Shown: positions 1 to 8,541, counted from the first letter of the stretch. The stretch: DNA of 53,577 nucleotides from Acidimicrobiaceae bacterium (GCA_003138855.1 PLHF01000059.1:1-53577); one strand, 5' to 3'. Notes: a model not told the origin generated them from the sequence alone. A program made the numbers and translations.

Positions 1-76
1 CTTCCGCCACGAGCATGGGACCCCCTTCCCCGATTCGTGCCTCCAACCGCGATGCTGGCCGATCAGCACGGTGGTG

Positions 77-313
77 TCAATCGGTGGGCTTCCGGCGAGT
101 TCGGGGAGGACCGGCCACCGGTGGCGCTTGCACCGCCTGTGGCTTCGGTCGTTTGCGGTAGGACTCGCCGTCGATGACCAGTTCCTATGCGGCACTCTGG
201 ACCCTGTCGATGGCCGACTGGGCGAGGAGGGGGTCGGCCACCTGGGCGAGGAACTCGCTCGGGTCCGGGTTCGACAGTTCAGTACCAGCTCCCCTCACCT
301 GACCGTGGATCAT
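77..313 (-). pseudogene. IS21-type IstB ATPase, C-terminal remnant
   Basis: Read on the minus strand from an ATG at 313, this frame resembles the C-terminal end of IstB-like helper ATPases of IS21 elements: an Asp-Pro-Leu-Leu segment, then AIDR, then DGESYR followed by a basic Pro-rich tail. An amber TAG at 185-187 sits where the family usually has Tyr (SAA-stop-ELVIDGESYR), so even this fragment cannot be read through. The Walker ATPase core is absent, and no istA or terminal repeats are visible, although the window edge may hide them. Its place beside a collapsed toxin-antitoxin locus marks this end as mobile-element debris. Family assignment is from recalled motif patterns only. Confidence 0.55.
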
Positions 314-368
314 CGCCGGCGGGGCGAGGGTGGTAATCGGGATCCTCCTCGTCTGGACCACCACATTG

Positions 369-704
369 TCAGGTGCTCTGGAGCGGTCGGATCCCCTCGA
401 GGGTGTCCAGGAGACGAACGCGCTCCAACTCCAGGTCGTACCGACCTTGAAGATTCAGCCAGAATCATTCGATGGTTCCGAAGTAGCAGGCCATCCGAAG
501 AGCCGCGTCGGCGGTGATCCGCCGCTTTCCGTGCACGATCTCACTGATACGCCGAGGTGGCACCCGCAGATCACCCAAGGCGTCGGCTGCATCGAGAATG
601 AGCAGCTTGCGGAGAGCCATCCTCTGGGTGCCCTCGTCGAGCCTCCGCACGCCCTGCCTCAGTCAAACACGTCCGGTGTCCCTGTCCCGGAGCGACCGGA
701 TCAG
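369..704 (-). pseudogene. Collapsed higB-higA toxin-antitoxin locus (fused remnant)
   Basis: One minus-strand frame begins like a HigB/RelE-type toxin (IRSLRDRDT, then ALRKLLILDAADALGDLRVPP) and switches without a gap to a HigA/XRE antitoxin (RRISEIVHGKRRITADAAL, then YFGT, FWLNLQ and a YDLE tail). Both families normally contain the pentapeptide LRVPP: in HigB it precedes GNRLE, in HigA it precedes RRISEI. The joint lies exactly on it, so a deletion between short shared sequences removed the toxin C-terminus and antitoxin N-terminus. Further damage: CTG where the toxin ATG is expected (702-704), a TGA 14 codons in at a probable Trp (663-665), and a TGA at 465-467 just before FWLNLQ where Arg is common. 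No functional toxin or antitoxin is expected. Confidence 0.75.
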
Positions 705-815
705 ATCGATGACAATTTGGGTCTCCGCAAGTGCGGAAAGTCACCTCTCGTGCTTTCCAGAAACAGTCATCCGAAGGGGTACATCGACGACTGCCGCACA
801 CGGGTTACTGCCCAG

Positions 816-1187
816 GTGGCGGCACGCACTGCCTTGGTCGACTCAGCAAGGAAGGCCGCCGGGGCCAAGGCTGCGCAGGTCGACCGAACGATCTTGTCGT
901 TCGAGCCTCTCTTCTTCAACAACATGGTCCTCGTGCTCGACATCTCCCTATGTCATCGACAGAGAGGGTTGGAAGGGAAGGATGGCAATCCCCTGAACGA
1001 AGTGAAAGTTCTCTGTACCGCGACCTTGGAAAACCACGGGATCTTGGCCCAGGACAAGACCATCAAGATGAATCCCGCGAAGTCGATCTCGAAGTACGAA
1101 GTGGGTGACGAGATCAAACTGGATGCCAGACGTTTCGTGCAGCTGTCCGACGCGTTCTTCGCCGAGATCGAGAAGAAGTTCGGGTAG
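816..1187 (+). CDS. Conserved hypothetical protein, start codon unclear
   Basis: The frame ends in a well-formed protein segment of about 120 residues containing ILSFEPLFFNNMVLVLD, GLEGKDGNPLNEVKVLC, then ILAQDKTIKM and a C-terminal GDEIKLD with FFAEIEKKFG. I recognise it as a type of uncharacterised actinobacterial protein, but no function is known to me. No ATG with a ribosome site precedes it. The frame stays open far upstream through antisense higBA sequence, so the GTG at 816 is the first sensible start; the original start may have been lost. The downstream neighbour is a PilZ gene in the same direction, 178 bases on. Codon use looks coding; expression is uncertain. Confidence 0.55.
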   Translation: MAARTALVDSARKAAGAKAAQVDRTILSFEPLFFNNMVLVLDISLCHRQRGLEGKDGNPLNEVKVLCTATLENHGILAQDKTIKMNPAKSISKYEVGDEIKLDARRFVQLSDAFFAEIEKKFG

Positions 1188-1365
1188 ATGTGCCCGGACG
1201 ACAGGATTGTCACGGGCAATGTCCTAGATGTGACTTCAGGTTCGTCACTGAAATGCCGATGTAGCCATTGAGGGATCAGGTAACTGGGCGGTATTCCTCG
1301 GTGCGCTGCTGCACCACTTGTTGCGGCGCACGGATACGTGCCGCTCGCAACAGGAGGTGGGCGGG

Positions 1366-1689
1366 ATGGAAGAGATACGAAGGCTTTTGCCTCGACAATT
1401 CACGGACTGGCGTGCCAAGTACATGGTCGAAGGCGATCCGGGGGAGCGTTGGCGCAACTGCCGCGTCATCGATATGTCCTCTGCCGGAGCCGGCCTCGAG
1501 TGCCTTGACGTCACGCCCGAAGAGACGGCCGGGCATCGGATCATCCTGGCCATGCAACTTCGGGGAGAGGTCCGACACGCCGGGCCGGGCGAGTGCAATG
1601 GGCTGAGAGTAGGTATCGAGTTCGTGGATGTGACCGAGGAGGAGCGCGGATATCTCGACTCCCTGTCAGAGCTCCATGCTGTCTGGTAG
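1366..1689 (+). CDS. PilZ-domain protein
   Basis: A 107-residue protein that is almost entirely one PilZ domain. Visible hallmarks are an RxxxR element near the start (R6-LLP-R10) and the D/NxSxxG signature (D36-MSSAG), followed by the strand pattern ending LRVGIEFVDVTEEERGYL. These two motifs bind cyclic di-GMP in characterised PilZ proteins, so it is probably a small c-di-GMP receptor acting on a partner protein. ATG 1366 is chosen because AGGAGG lies at 1352-1357, a good distance upstream; a longer in-frame start at 1318 has no such site. No cyclase or phosphodiesterase for c-di-GMP lies nearby, so its target cannot be inferred. Confidence 0.8.
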   Translation: MEEIRRLLPRQFTDWRAKYMVEGDPGERWRNCRVIDMSSAGAGLECLDVTPEETAGHRIILAMQLRGEVRHAGPGECNGLRVGIEFVDVTEEERGYLDSLSELHAVW

Positions 1690-1893
1690 GCGCCGACTTG
1701 GCGGGGCCGCACCAGGTCAATGAGGGCAACCGGCCTCGCGCCTCTGGAATCGAGTCTCGGGCCGGAGTACGCTGGAAGTGAGCCAAGCTTCGGTCAAGGG
1801 CTACGAAGATGGAGGCCGAAGCGCTTGGGTTTCGTTATTGTGGCGGTGACGTGGCTGCGGTGGGCTTAACGCATCTCAACCTTGGGGGAGCCG

Positions 1894-2664
1894 ATGGCTA
1901 CACGTGACGATGCACCGATCGGTGCGCCCTGCTGGGTAGACCTCATGACGTCGGACACCGACGGCGCCCGGACCTTCTATGGCGAGGTCTTCGGCTGGGA
2001 GGCCCAGGAACCAGCACCCGAGTTCGGCGGCTACTTCAACTTCACCAAAGACGGCATACTCACCGCCGGCTGCATGCTCAAGCAATCCGACAACCCGATG
2101 CCGGACGCTTGGACCACCTACCTTGCCACTGCCGATGCCCGGGCGACGCTAGAGGCGGTCGAGGCCAACGGTGGGCAGGTCTTCGTCCCCGCCATGGATG
2201 TCGGCGACCTCGGGACCATGGCGGTCGTCGCCGATCCTGGAGGGTCGGTGATCGGCATGTGGGAGCCGAAGATCCACCGGGGCTTCGGTCGCTACGGAGA
2301 GCCGGGGACCCCAGGGTGGTTCGACATGCAGACCCGGGACTACGACACGTGCGTCTCGTTCTACCGCGACGTCTTCGCGTGGACGACGAACACGTTGAGC
2401 GACACGCCGGAATTCCGCTATACGACGCTCAAGGTCGGCGACGAGGAGCTGGCCGGGATCATGGACGCAGCAACCTTCCTTCCTGTCGGAGTCCCGGCCC
2501 ATTGGACGATTGTGTTCGCGGTGGCCGACACAGATGCGTCACTGGCCCAGGTTGTCACCCTCGGTGGAGCAGTCGTCGTTCCAGCGGCGGACTCCCCCTA
2601 CGGACGACTTGCGACCGTCTCGGATCCGACGGGCGCGACATTCTCCCTTGTGTCTGGCAGCTGA
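1894..2664 (+). CDS. Two-domain VOC (glyoxalase/bleomycin-resistance fold) protein
   Basis: A 256-residue protein with two consecutive vicinal-oxygen-chelate modules. Module 1 runs from about residue 8 (APCWVDLMTSD, FYGEVFGW) to 115; module 2 from about 130 (PGWFDMQTRDYD, FYRDVFAW) to the end (VSDPTGATFSLV). Length and layout match the actinobacterial family that includes the mycobacterial 27-30 kDa antigen CFP30B, whose substrate is not settled. ATG 1894 follows a GGGGGAG stretch; a TTG four codons upstream is less likely. The gene stands alone and converges on the SARP regulator. Enzymatic role (small-molecule binding or dioxygenase-like) is inferred from the fold only. Confidence 0.85.
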   Translation: MATRDDAPIGAPCWVDLMTSDTDGARTFYGEVFGWEAQEPAPEFGGYFNFTKDGILTAGCMLKQSDNPMPDAWTTYLATADARATLEAVEANGGQVFVPAMDVGDLGTMAVVADPGGSVIGMWEPKIHRGFGRYGEPGTPGWFDMQTRDYDTCVSFYRDVFAWTTNTLSDTPEFRYTTLKVGDEELAGIMDAATFLPVGVPAHWTIVFAVADTDASLAQVVTLGGAVVVPAADSPYGRLATVSDPTGATFSLVSGS

Positions 2665-2732
2665 GGATCGTCCCACAGCTGGGAGAGAGCAACTCTCTGT
2701 GAAACCCGGGCCGATTCAAACCGACCCTCCCT

Positions 2733-2776
2733 CTCAAGGTGGAGACACGGGTTCGAACCACGTTGGGACTGCTCGG
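2733..2776. repeat. 44-bp direct repeat, left copy (tRNA T-arm-like core)
   Basis: This 44-base element matches 7974-8017 at 41 of 44 positions in the same orientation. Its core GGTTCGAACC resembles a tRNA T-loop when read on either strand, but no anticodon arm or 5' half is present. Both copies lie in the gap between convergent genes, and the pair brackets the SARP regulator and the DUF3303/GYD genes. It could be an att-like scar or an intergenic repeat. Confidence 0.7.
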
Positions 2777-2841
2777 TATTTGGCTGGTCGGGGGGCTCTC
2801 GTGAACCGGTGCCCAGTGACGGCCCAAGGCTTCGCCGGTGT

Positions 2842-5800
2842 TCAGCCCAAACCCTGAAGTGCCGCGGCGGCACGCCGCTCGACGTTTCGGTATCCGTGAG
2901 CTGCTGCGGCCGCATGGGCCCTGGTGAAGAGATCACGGGCCTTGTCGGCATCGCCCAGAGCGCGGCGTTCAGCAAGCATTCTTCCCCACGAAAGAGCGGT
3001 GCGGGCAGCGAAGAATTTGGCACCCACCCGGTCGCTGAACTCTGCGGCCTGGTTGAAGTAGGCGTCCGCCTCGTCGTAGCGACCGAGGACGGCAAGCAGG
3101 CCGCCGAGATAGTGGCTGACCGGGCCCAATGCCGATGCGCCCGTCGCCGGCAGTTGACCGGCCCACGGCGCGAGCCGGTCGAACAGCGGCCCGGCGTATT
3201 TCGGGTCCCGGCATTCGATAGCTGCCTCGGCGTAGTCGACCATTCCGGTGAGCCAGATCTGGTCCAGGGGGAGATCGAAGTCTTCGGTAGCGAACTCATC
3301 CAGCAGGATTCGCGCTTGGTCGGTACGGTCCCCCTCGACGTGGGCCTTGGCCAATAGTGACGCGAAGAGTCCCCGGGGGATGTCGGGGGTTTCGGCGGCC
3401 AGCTTCTCGATGAGTGTGGCCAGCTCGCTCATGGTGCCGCGTTGGCCGCTCACGATCATGAGCTGTGCACCGAAGATGATGCCGGCGTCGGGCTGGCCCC
3501 CATCGGTGCCGATCTGAAGGGCCTTGGTCGCCAGCTGTTCAGCCCGGTCGGTATCCCCGGAGAGCTGTGCCCGCATGGCAGACACGAAGGTGTGCCCCCA
3601 GGTGAAGATCGGCTGGTCAAGCTGAGCGGCCATCGATCCGTGGATCTGGATGCAGCGGTCCATCTCATCGATGTCCCCGGCGCGAGCGGCCGTCTCGGCA
3701 CGCCACATCGCGGCCCAGTACAGCTGCGCCGGATCACCGACCCGCTCGGCTCGAACCAGGGCGTCGGCGGTCCGGGCCAGCGCCAGCTCGAGCAGGGACG
3801 GAACCTGCAGCGGGATGTAGAGGTGGTTGAGGGTCCGAACGATGATGGCGTCGTCACCGGATGACTCGGCCGCGGCGATGGCCTCGTCGGCCAATGCCCG
3901 GCGACGGTCGAGCGGGCTGCCGTGGGCGAGCTCCGAACACAGGGTCGCGAGCACGAGCGCCCGGTCGGCGCTGCCGGCGGGAAGCAGCTGGAGGGCCATC
4001 TCGAGGATTTCGACCTTGTCGGCATCGATGACTCCGACGGCGCTGTAGAACCCACGATCGTTGGCCAGCGCGGCGGACACCAATCGCTCGGTGTCGCCGA
4101 GGTCGGCTGCCCGGCGAGCGGCGTCGAGGAAGGTGTCGCGAAATGCGGGATCTCCGATCTGGCGTTGGGCCGTGCCGAGCCCTATGCCCAGGTCGATTGC
4201 CAGGAGCGCATCGGGGTCTGCCGCCTGGGCGTAGAGGTCGAGGGCTTGTGTGTAGTAGCGGAGGGCGTCGCCAGGTGCCAGGGCGTCGAGGGCGGCGTCG
4301 GCCGCCCGGCGCCAATAGTCGAGGGCCTTGGCCAGGTCTCTGGGCTGGATGGCGTTGAACCAGTGGCGGGCCAGCTCGCCAAGCCGGTCCTCGGGGCGGT
4401 CCCCGAAGAGGTCTTCGAGGGCTTCGGCCACCTGGCGATGGGCCCGGGCAAGGCGGGTGGGACCCAGGTCCGCATACAGGGTGTGTTGGATGAGGGCGTG
4501 GGCGAAGTTGTAGCGCCCCGGTTCCCCCGGACGCTCACGCACCAGTGCGGCAGCAGCAGCAGCGTCGAGCACGTCGAGTGACTCGTCCTCCGAGGTGTCC
4601 GAAGCGCGGGCCAGGACATCGAGGTCGAAGTCCCGACCGATGACCGCGGCGAGCGCCAACACCCGCACGGCGACGGCTCCCAGCCGGGCGACCCGGGCGC
4701 CGATCACCTCTCTGACACTGGCGGGCAGGCCTATGTCCTCGATGCTGCCGGTTGCCACCCACCGTCCCGTGGTGTCCTGATAGATCGCTCCGGTCTCCGA
4801 CAGGTGGCGCAACACCTCGCCCACGAAGAACGGGTTGCCGTCGGTCTCGCGGTACACGGCATGGGCGAGGTTCACCGCGGCCTCATCGAGGGCGTACCCG
4901 GCCGTGGCTTCCATCATTGCCACGACCCCGGCGTCATCGAGCCCGGTGAGCTGGACACGAGCCACCCTGAGCTGTCGATGCATGGCGGCGAGGGTCTCGA
5001 GGAGCGGATGGGCGTACGTCAGCTCGTTGTCGCGGTAGGCCCCGAGCACCAGAACTCGCGCCACCTGATCCGACCCGATCACGTGACACAGCAGCTGCAG
5101 GCTCCCGGCGTCCGCCCACTGCAGATCGTCGAAAACGAGGACGACGGATTGGTGTTCCGACAGGGTCGCCAGCAATCCCACCACCGACGCGAAGAACAGG
5201 TAGCGCTCGGTGTCTGCGTCGCCGGCCTTCAAAGGCGGGAGGTCGGGGATTCTGGTGGCGAGTGCCGGTACCAACCGGGCCAGCTGGGATCCGTGGGCCT
5301 CCACATGTGCGATGAGCTGGTCCTCGGTGGCGTGGCTCACGTAGTGGCCGAGCGCCTCGGCGAAGAGTTGATAGGGGGTGGCAAGGTCCTCTTCACAGTG
5401 CCCGAACAGCACACAGGCACCGCTGTCGAATGCGGCCCGGGCGGCTTCCGCGACAAGCGTCGTCTTGCCCAGGCCGGCCTCACCCGAGATGAAGAGCACC
5501 TCCCGCCCCTCGCCCCCGGTGACTCGCTTGGTCGCGTCTGCAATCGCTTGCAGCTCCGACTCGCGCCCGACAACGCCGATGGAGGGGCGGACGGTCAATG
5601 GCACCGGCAGGGCGTGTGGCGCAAGCGAACGCAGAGGGGGGAACTCCGACCTCAGGTCGGGGTGCACCACCTGCCACAACCGCTCGGGAGGGCCCAGAGT
5701 TCGAAGTGACGCCATCCCCACGTCGACGAAGGTGGACCGGTCGGGTAGGTCGACACCGCTGGTTGCCGCCGTGCTTTCGGAGACAAGGATCTGACCACCG

Positions 5801-6876
5801 TGGCCGAACGCCCTCAGGCGTTCGCCCTCGGGGATCGTCCCACTGACATAGCGGCCGGCGCCGCGTAGCTGCGCCTCGCTGGTATGGACCGCCATTCGAA
5901 CCGGCAACCACGGCAACTCGGCCGCCAGCCGTTGTTGCGCCATGACTGCGGCCGCTAGGGCATCGCCGGGCCGGGCGAACGTCCCGATCACGCTCTCGCC
6001 TTCGCCTTGCTCCACAGGGCGCACGCCGCCGCCGCCGGTGATCGCCTCGTCCAACAGCTCGTAGTGGCGCAGGACCGCCGTGCCCATGTCGTCTCCGTAC
6101 TCCTCCCAGAGCCGTGCCGAACCGTCCAGATCCGTCAGCAGGAAGGTCACGGTGCCTGCCGGTAGCACGATGTCGGGTGTAGTGGAGGTCGCGATCGTGC
6201 GCTCGAGAGCGACGATGTCCCCTGACGGCTCGATGCCGGTCTCGTCGATCAAGAGGGTCCGATAGGACTGGAAGGCCCGGAGCGCCTCCACTCGTCGCCC
6301 CGAGTCGGCGAGGGAGCGCATCAGCAGCCCGCGCGGTCGATCCCGAAGGGGGTGTGCGCCGATGAGAGGCTCGAGGTGCACAATCGACTCGGTCCACTCG
6401 CGGAGTCCGAGCAGGATCTCGGTCAGATCCTCGATGGCGCCGGCGTGGGCCTCGGCGAGCCGCCACGATTCGGTGATGGCCCACGGCTCGTGGGCGAACT
6501 CGGCGTAGGCCTCGCCCCGCCAGAGCTTCAAGGCGGCTTCGAATGCCGAACGGGCGTCCAAGGGCTCCTCGCTCGAGCGGCCCAAGGCGACAAGGTGCTC
6601 GAACCGCTTCGCGTCGACGGCCTCGGTGCGCAATTCGTAGCCCGGTGCGGCAGTGACAAGGGTGTCGGAGCCGACGATCTTCCGGAGTCGGCTGACAGAT
6701 GTTCGCAGCGCTCCGGACGAGAGTTCAAGGCGGTCAGCCAAGAAGTCGGCCGACACCGCCGTACCTGCTCGCAGAACGAGGAGGCTCATCAGGCGGCGCT
6801 GTGCCGTGCTGGCCAACTTGATGTGGGTGCCGTCCGCCCCGATCACCCTGAGGGGCCCGAGCACTTGGAACTCCAT
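2842..6876 (-). CDS. SARP/BTAD transcriptional regulator with cyclase-like, AAA ATPase and TPR domains
   Basis: A 1344-residue multidomain regulator. Order: OmpR/SARP-type winged helix (about 1-95, MEFQVLGPLRV start), bacterial transcriptional activation domain (96-235), class III adenylate/guanylate-cyclase homology domain (about 240-410, starting GTVTFLLTDLDGS), AAA/STAND ATPase (Walker A GEAGLGKTT 465-473, Walker B VVLVFDDLQWAD 578-589), then helical TPR-like repeats to the end. The cyclase second metal motif reads GEGES rather than the usual GDG, so catalysis is doubtful and a sensory role is more likely. ATG 6876 is chosen because the winged-helix domain begins right there; an in-frame extension to 6927 is non-homologous. 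It is divergent from the DUF3303 gene across 165 bases, a likely target promoter. Such ATP-controlled activators commonly act on neighbouring genes. Confidence 0.9.
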   Translation of the reverse strand: MEFQVLGPLRVIGADGTHIKLASTAQRRLMSLLVLRAGTAVSADFLADRLELSSGALRTSVSRLRKIVGSDTLVTAAPGYELRTEAVDAKRFEHLVALGRSSEEPLDARSAFEAALKLWRGEAYAEFAHEPWAITESWRLAEAHAGAIEDLTEILLGLREWTESIVHLEPLIGAHPLRDRPRGLLMRSLADSGRRVEALRAFQSYRTLLIDETGIEPSGDIVALERTIATSTTPDIVLPAGTVTFLLTDLDGSARLWEEYGDDMGTAVLRHYELLDEAITGGGGVRPVEQGEGESVIGTFARPGDALAAAVMAQQRLAAELPWLPVRMAVHTSEAQLRGAGRYVSGTIPEGERLRAFGHGGQILVSESTAATSGVDLPDRSTFVDVGMASLRTLGPPERLWQVVHPDLRSEFPPLRSLAPHALPVPLTVRPSIGVVGRESELQAIADATKRVTGGEGREVLFISGEAGLGKTTLVAEAARAAFDSGACVLFGHCEEDLATPYQLFAEALGHYVSHATEDQLIAHVEAHGSQLARLVPALATRIPDLPPLKAGDADTERYLFFASVVGLLATLSEHQSVVLVFDDLQWADAGSLQLLCHVIGSDQVARVLVLGAYRDNELTYAHPLLETLAAMHRQLRVARVQLTGLDDAGVVAMMEATAGYALDEAAVNLAHAVYRETDGNPFFVGEVLRHLSETGAIYQDTTGRWVATGSIEDIGLPASVREVIGARVARLGAVAVRVLALAAVIGRDFDLDVLARASDTSEDESLDVLDAAAAAALVRERPGEPGRYNFAHALIQHTLYADLGPTRLARAHRQVAEALEDLFGDRPEDRLGELARHWFNAIQPRDLAKALDYWRRAADAALDALAPGDALRYYTQALDLYAQAADPDALLAIDLGIGLGTAQRQIGDPAFRDTFLDAARRAADLGDTERLVSAALANDRGFYSAVGVIDADKVEILEMALQLLPAGSADRALVLATLCSELAHGSPLDRRRALADEAIAAAESSGDDAIIVRTLNHLYIPLQVPSLLELALARTADALVRAERVGDPAQLYWAAMWRAETAARAGDIDEMDRCIQIHGSMAAQLDQPIFTWGHTFVSAMRAQLSGDTDRAEQLATKALQIGTDGGQPDAGIIFGAQLMIVSGQRGTMSELATLIEKLAAETPDIPRGLFASLLAKAHVEGDRTDQARILLDEFATEDFDLPLDQIWLTGMVDYAEAAIECRDPKYAGPLFDRLAPWAGQLPATGASALGPVSHYLGGLLAVLGRYDEADAYFNQAAEFSDRVGAKFFAARTALSWGRMLAERRALGDADKARDLFTRAHAAAAAHGYRNVERRAAAALQGLG

Positions 6877-7041
6877 GCACCATTCCCCCTGGCCAACGGG
6901 TACCCCACCCCTGGCCCAGAAGCACACTAGGTGAAGCCGACGGGTCGTGCCATCAGAAGTGACGCGCAGCTGTAACAGCGGGTCCGCAAGATCTCACTCA
7001 CAGTCATTCCCCAGACAGACGCCCGAAAGGACACCGGAGAG

Positions 7042-7317
7042 ATGATCTTCATCACGACCTACAAGGTGAAGCCGTACCTCAGTAAGCAAGAGACCAGAGA
7101 GTTGATGGGTGTGTTCGCCAAAGAGGGGGACGGGCCGGGCGTGACTGGGCACTACCTCGCAGCCGACGGTAGCCACGGGGTGGTCATCTCCGAAGCCGAC
7201 GACCTTGCTCCGGCATACCGGAACCTCCTCAACTACACCCAGTGGATCGAATACGACACCAGGGCGATGCTGACGATCGAGCAAGCTGTCCCGCACATCC
7301 TGGACGCGCTCGGGTGA
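7042..7317 (+). CDS. DUF3303-family small protein
   Basis: A 91-residue alpha/beta protein starting MIFITTYKVKP with a central GHYLAADGSHGVVISEADD and a C-terminal IEYDTRAMLTIEQAVP. This layout, a ferredoxin-like dimeric barrel half, matches DUF3303 (function unknown, possibly small-molecule binding). The ATG is preceded by GGAGAG. It is the first gene of a two-gene unit with the GYD-like gene 55 bases downstream and is divergent from the SARP regulator, which may control it. The pairing of two small stand-alone barrel-type proteins suggests a shared, unidentified substrate or stress role. Confidence 0.75.
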   Translation: MIFITTYKVKPYLSKQETRELMGVFAKEGDGPGVTGHYLAADGSHGVVISEADDLAPAYRNLLNYTQWIEYDTRAMLTIEQAVPHILDALG

Positions 7318-7372
7318 ACGTCGGAGCGTCCGAGCCCATCCACCATCGGCATCGAACCCAGAGGAGATCCCG

Positions 7373-7687
7373 TTGAGTCATCTGCAACTCGCTCGCACCA
7401 GGATCGTCCCGGAGGCCTGGCGGGACCTCACCGACGAGCAGAACGATGCCCAAACGGCTGCGATCTACGCGGTGATCGGGAAGTACGGCGGCGACGCGAA
7501 AGTCATCTCGTTCGCACCCAGTGACGTCACGCTCGTCTCGGTCATCGAGTATCCCGATGAGCTGTCGGCCAAGCGTAGTATCGCCGGGATCTTGGCGCTT
7601 GGAACCCTCGAGTACGTCTCGGTCGAGGCGCTCTGGGACGTAGTCGAATGGGTCGGGATCGTCCGGGAGGCCGGCGCCACCGGCTGA
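7373..7687 (+). CDS. GYD-domain-like small protein
   Basis: A 104-residue protein beginning at TTG 7373, chosen because GAGGAG lies just upstream. The central part (KYGGDAKVISFAPSDVTLVSVIEYPDE, then a Leu-rich segment ending TLEYVSVEAL) follows the GYD-domain pattern in which the GGK/KSF-xx-GxYD region is replaced by GGDAKVISFAPSDV; the Gly-Tyr-Asp triplet itself is not conserved, so this is a divergent member. GYD proteins are small alpha/beta barrel-like proteins of unknown function. It is cotranscribed with the preceding DUF3303 gene, and its end faces the second 44-bp repeat. Confidence 0.6.
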   Translation: MSHLQLARTRIVPEAWRDLTDEQNDAQTAAIYAVIGKYGGDAKVISFAPSDVTLVSVIEYPDELSAKRSIAGILALGTLEYVSVEALWDVVEWVGIVREAGATG

Positions 7688-7973
7688 CGACGACCAAGGT
7701 GTCCGTGCCGATGGCCCCCGGTGGGCGGAATCGGGGCCATTCGCACGGTGCAACGTCCTGGCGAGAAAGGTCGAGGTCGGCCTCGGCGGGCGCCAGGAGT
7801 CGAGTCAGACGTCATCCGTGAACGCCTTGCCGAGGGCGGTCGGGCTCACGAGCTTCGTCCGTCTACGTCCGTGGGACGTCGAAGAACAGTGCGGGACGAT
7901 GGGGACCAACCGCTCCTGAATCCCCAGCTCAATCTGCATTGCCGCTGGTAATGGGATCGGCCTCCGGCGCCCC

Positions 7974-8017
7974 CTCAAGGTGGAGGCACGGATTCGAACC
8001 CCGTTGGGACTGCTCGG
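7974..8017. repeat. 44-bp direct repeat, right copy
   Basis: Second copy of the element at 2733-2776, differing at three positions (A/G, G/A and A/C). It lies between the GYD gene and the convergent SRPBCC gene. Read on the minus strand it has GGGGTTCGAATCC followed by a CCTCCACC-like stretch, reminiscent of the 3' end of a tRNA, but the sequence upstream on that strand shows no anticodon or D arm. Confidence 0.7.
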
Positions 8018-8076
8018 AAAACGCCAGCACAAAGACCATGCTGAATCTCCCTGTTGTCAGACGTGTCGACCCGCGG

Positions 8077-8541
8077 TTACCCCGCCTCAGCGACCCTCTT
8101 GATAGCGGCAAGGGTCACCGGAATGCCCTGACGGGCCGCCTCGGTGCGATTTGCGATCTGGGTGGGGGCCTCATCTCCGAACCGCTCCTCAAACATCGCG
8201 ATCCCATCTGGGAGGAATCCCCATGACTCAGTGACCTCGGTCCCTTCGGTAACGGGAGCAAAGGTGTAGCCCCAACGGACCCGGGTCCCGCCGACAACGA
8301 AGGCGAACTCTCGCCCGCGTTCCGCCGCCACAACCTGGGAACGGGTCTCCCATGTCCGTTCGGGTGTCTCATTGCGACCCGTAAACCACGCACCGACGTT
8401 GGGGCCATCGCCCTCGTCCCACCAGCATGCCTTGCACACAGGGCTCCACTCGCCCATCCGGGTCACGTCGGAGACCATGTCGTAGACGAACTCTGCCGGA
8501 CGACCGATGACCATGGAATCTGAGAATGTGAGGTTCTCCAC
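8077..8541 (-). CDS. SRPBCC (START/Bet v 1-like) ligand-binding protein
   Basis: A 154-residue protein with the polyketide-cyclase/dehydrase SRPBCC pattern: IGRPAEFVYDMVSDVTRMGEWSPVC at the N-terminus, a central beta sheet (FVVGGTRVRWGYTFAPVTEGTEVTES) and a long C-terminal helix. Such proteins form a hydrophobic cavity and bind lipids or aromatic compounds; the ligand here is unknown. The start is taken as GTG 8541, where AGGAG lies immediately upstream; the spacing is tight, so an internal ATG at 8514 is possible. It faces away from the phospholipase C gene, and the shared upstream region holds a diverged repeat. Confidence 0.8.
   Translation of the reverse strand: MENLTFSDSMVIGRPAEFVYDMVSDVTRMGEWSPVCKACWWDEGDGPNVGAWFTGRNETPERTWETRSQVVAAERGREFAFVVGGTRVRWGYTFAPVTEGTEVTESWGFLPDGIAMFEERFGDEAPTQIANRTEAARQGIPVTLAAIKRVAEAG

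Noticed and set aside
71-517. A 148-codon plus-strand frame at the left edge
   Set aside because: It is antisense to the istB and higBA remnants and has no recognisable protein features.
4804-5709. A 301-codon plus-strand frame across the SARP gene
   Set aside because: It is antisense to the ATPase domain, has shadow-type composition (Gly, Val, Glu, Arg) and matches no family. The minus strand carries clear domains.
2733-8017. The T-arm-like repeats as real tRNA genes
   Set aside because: Only a T-loop-like core and part of an acceptor-like end are present. The flanking bases give no D arm, anticodon arm or paired acceptor stem.
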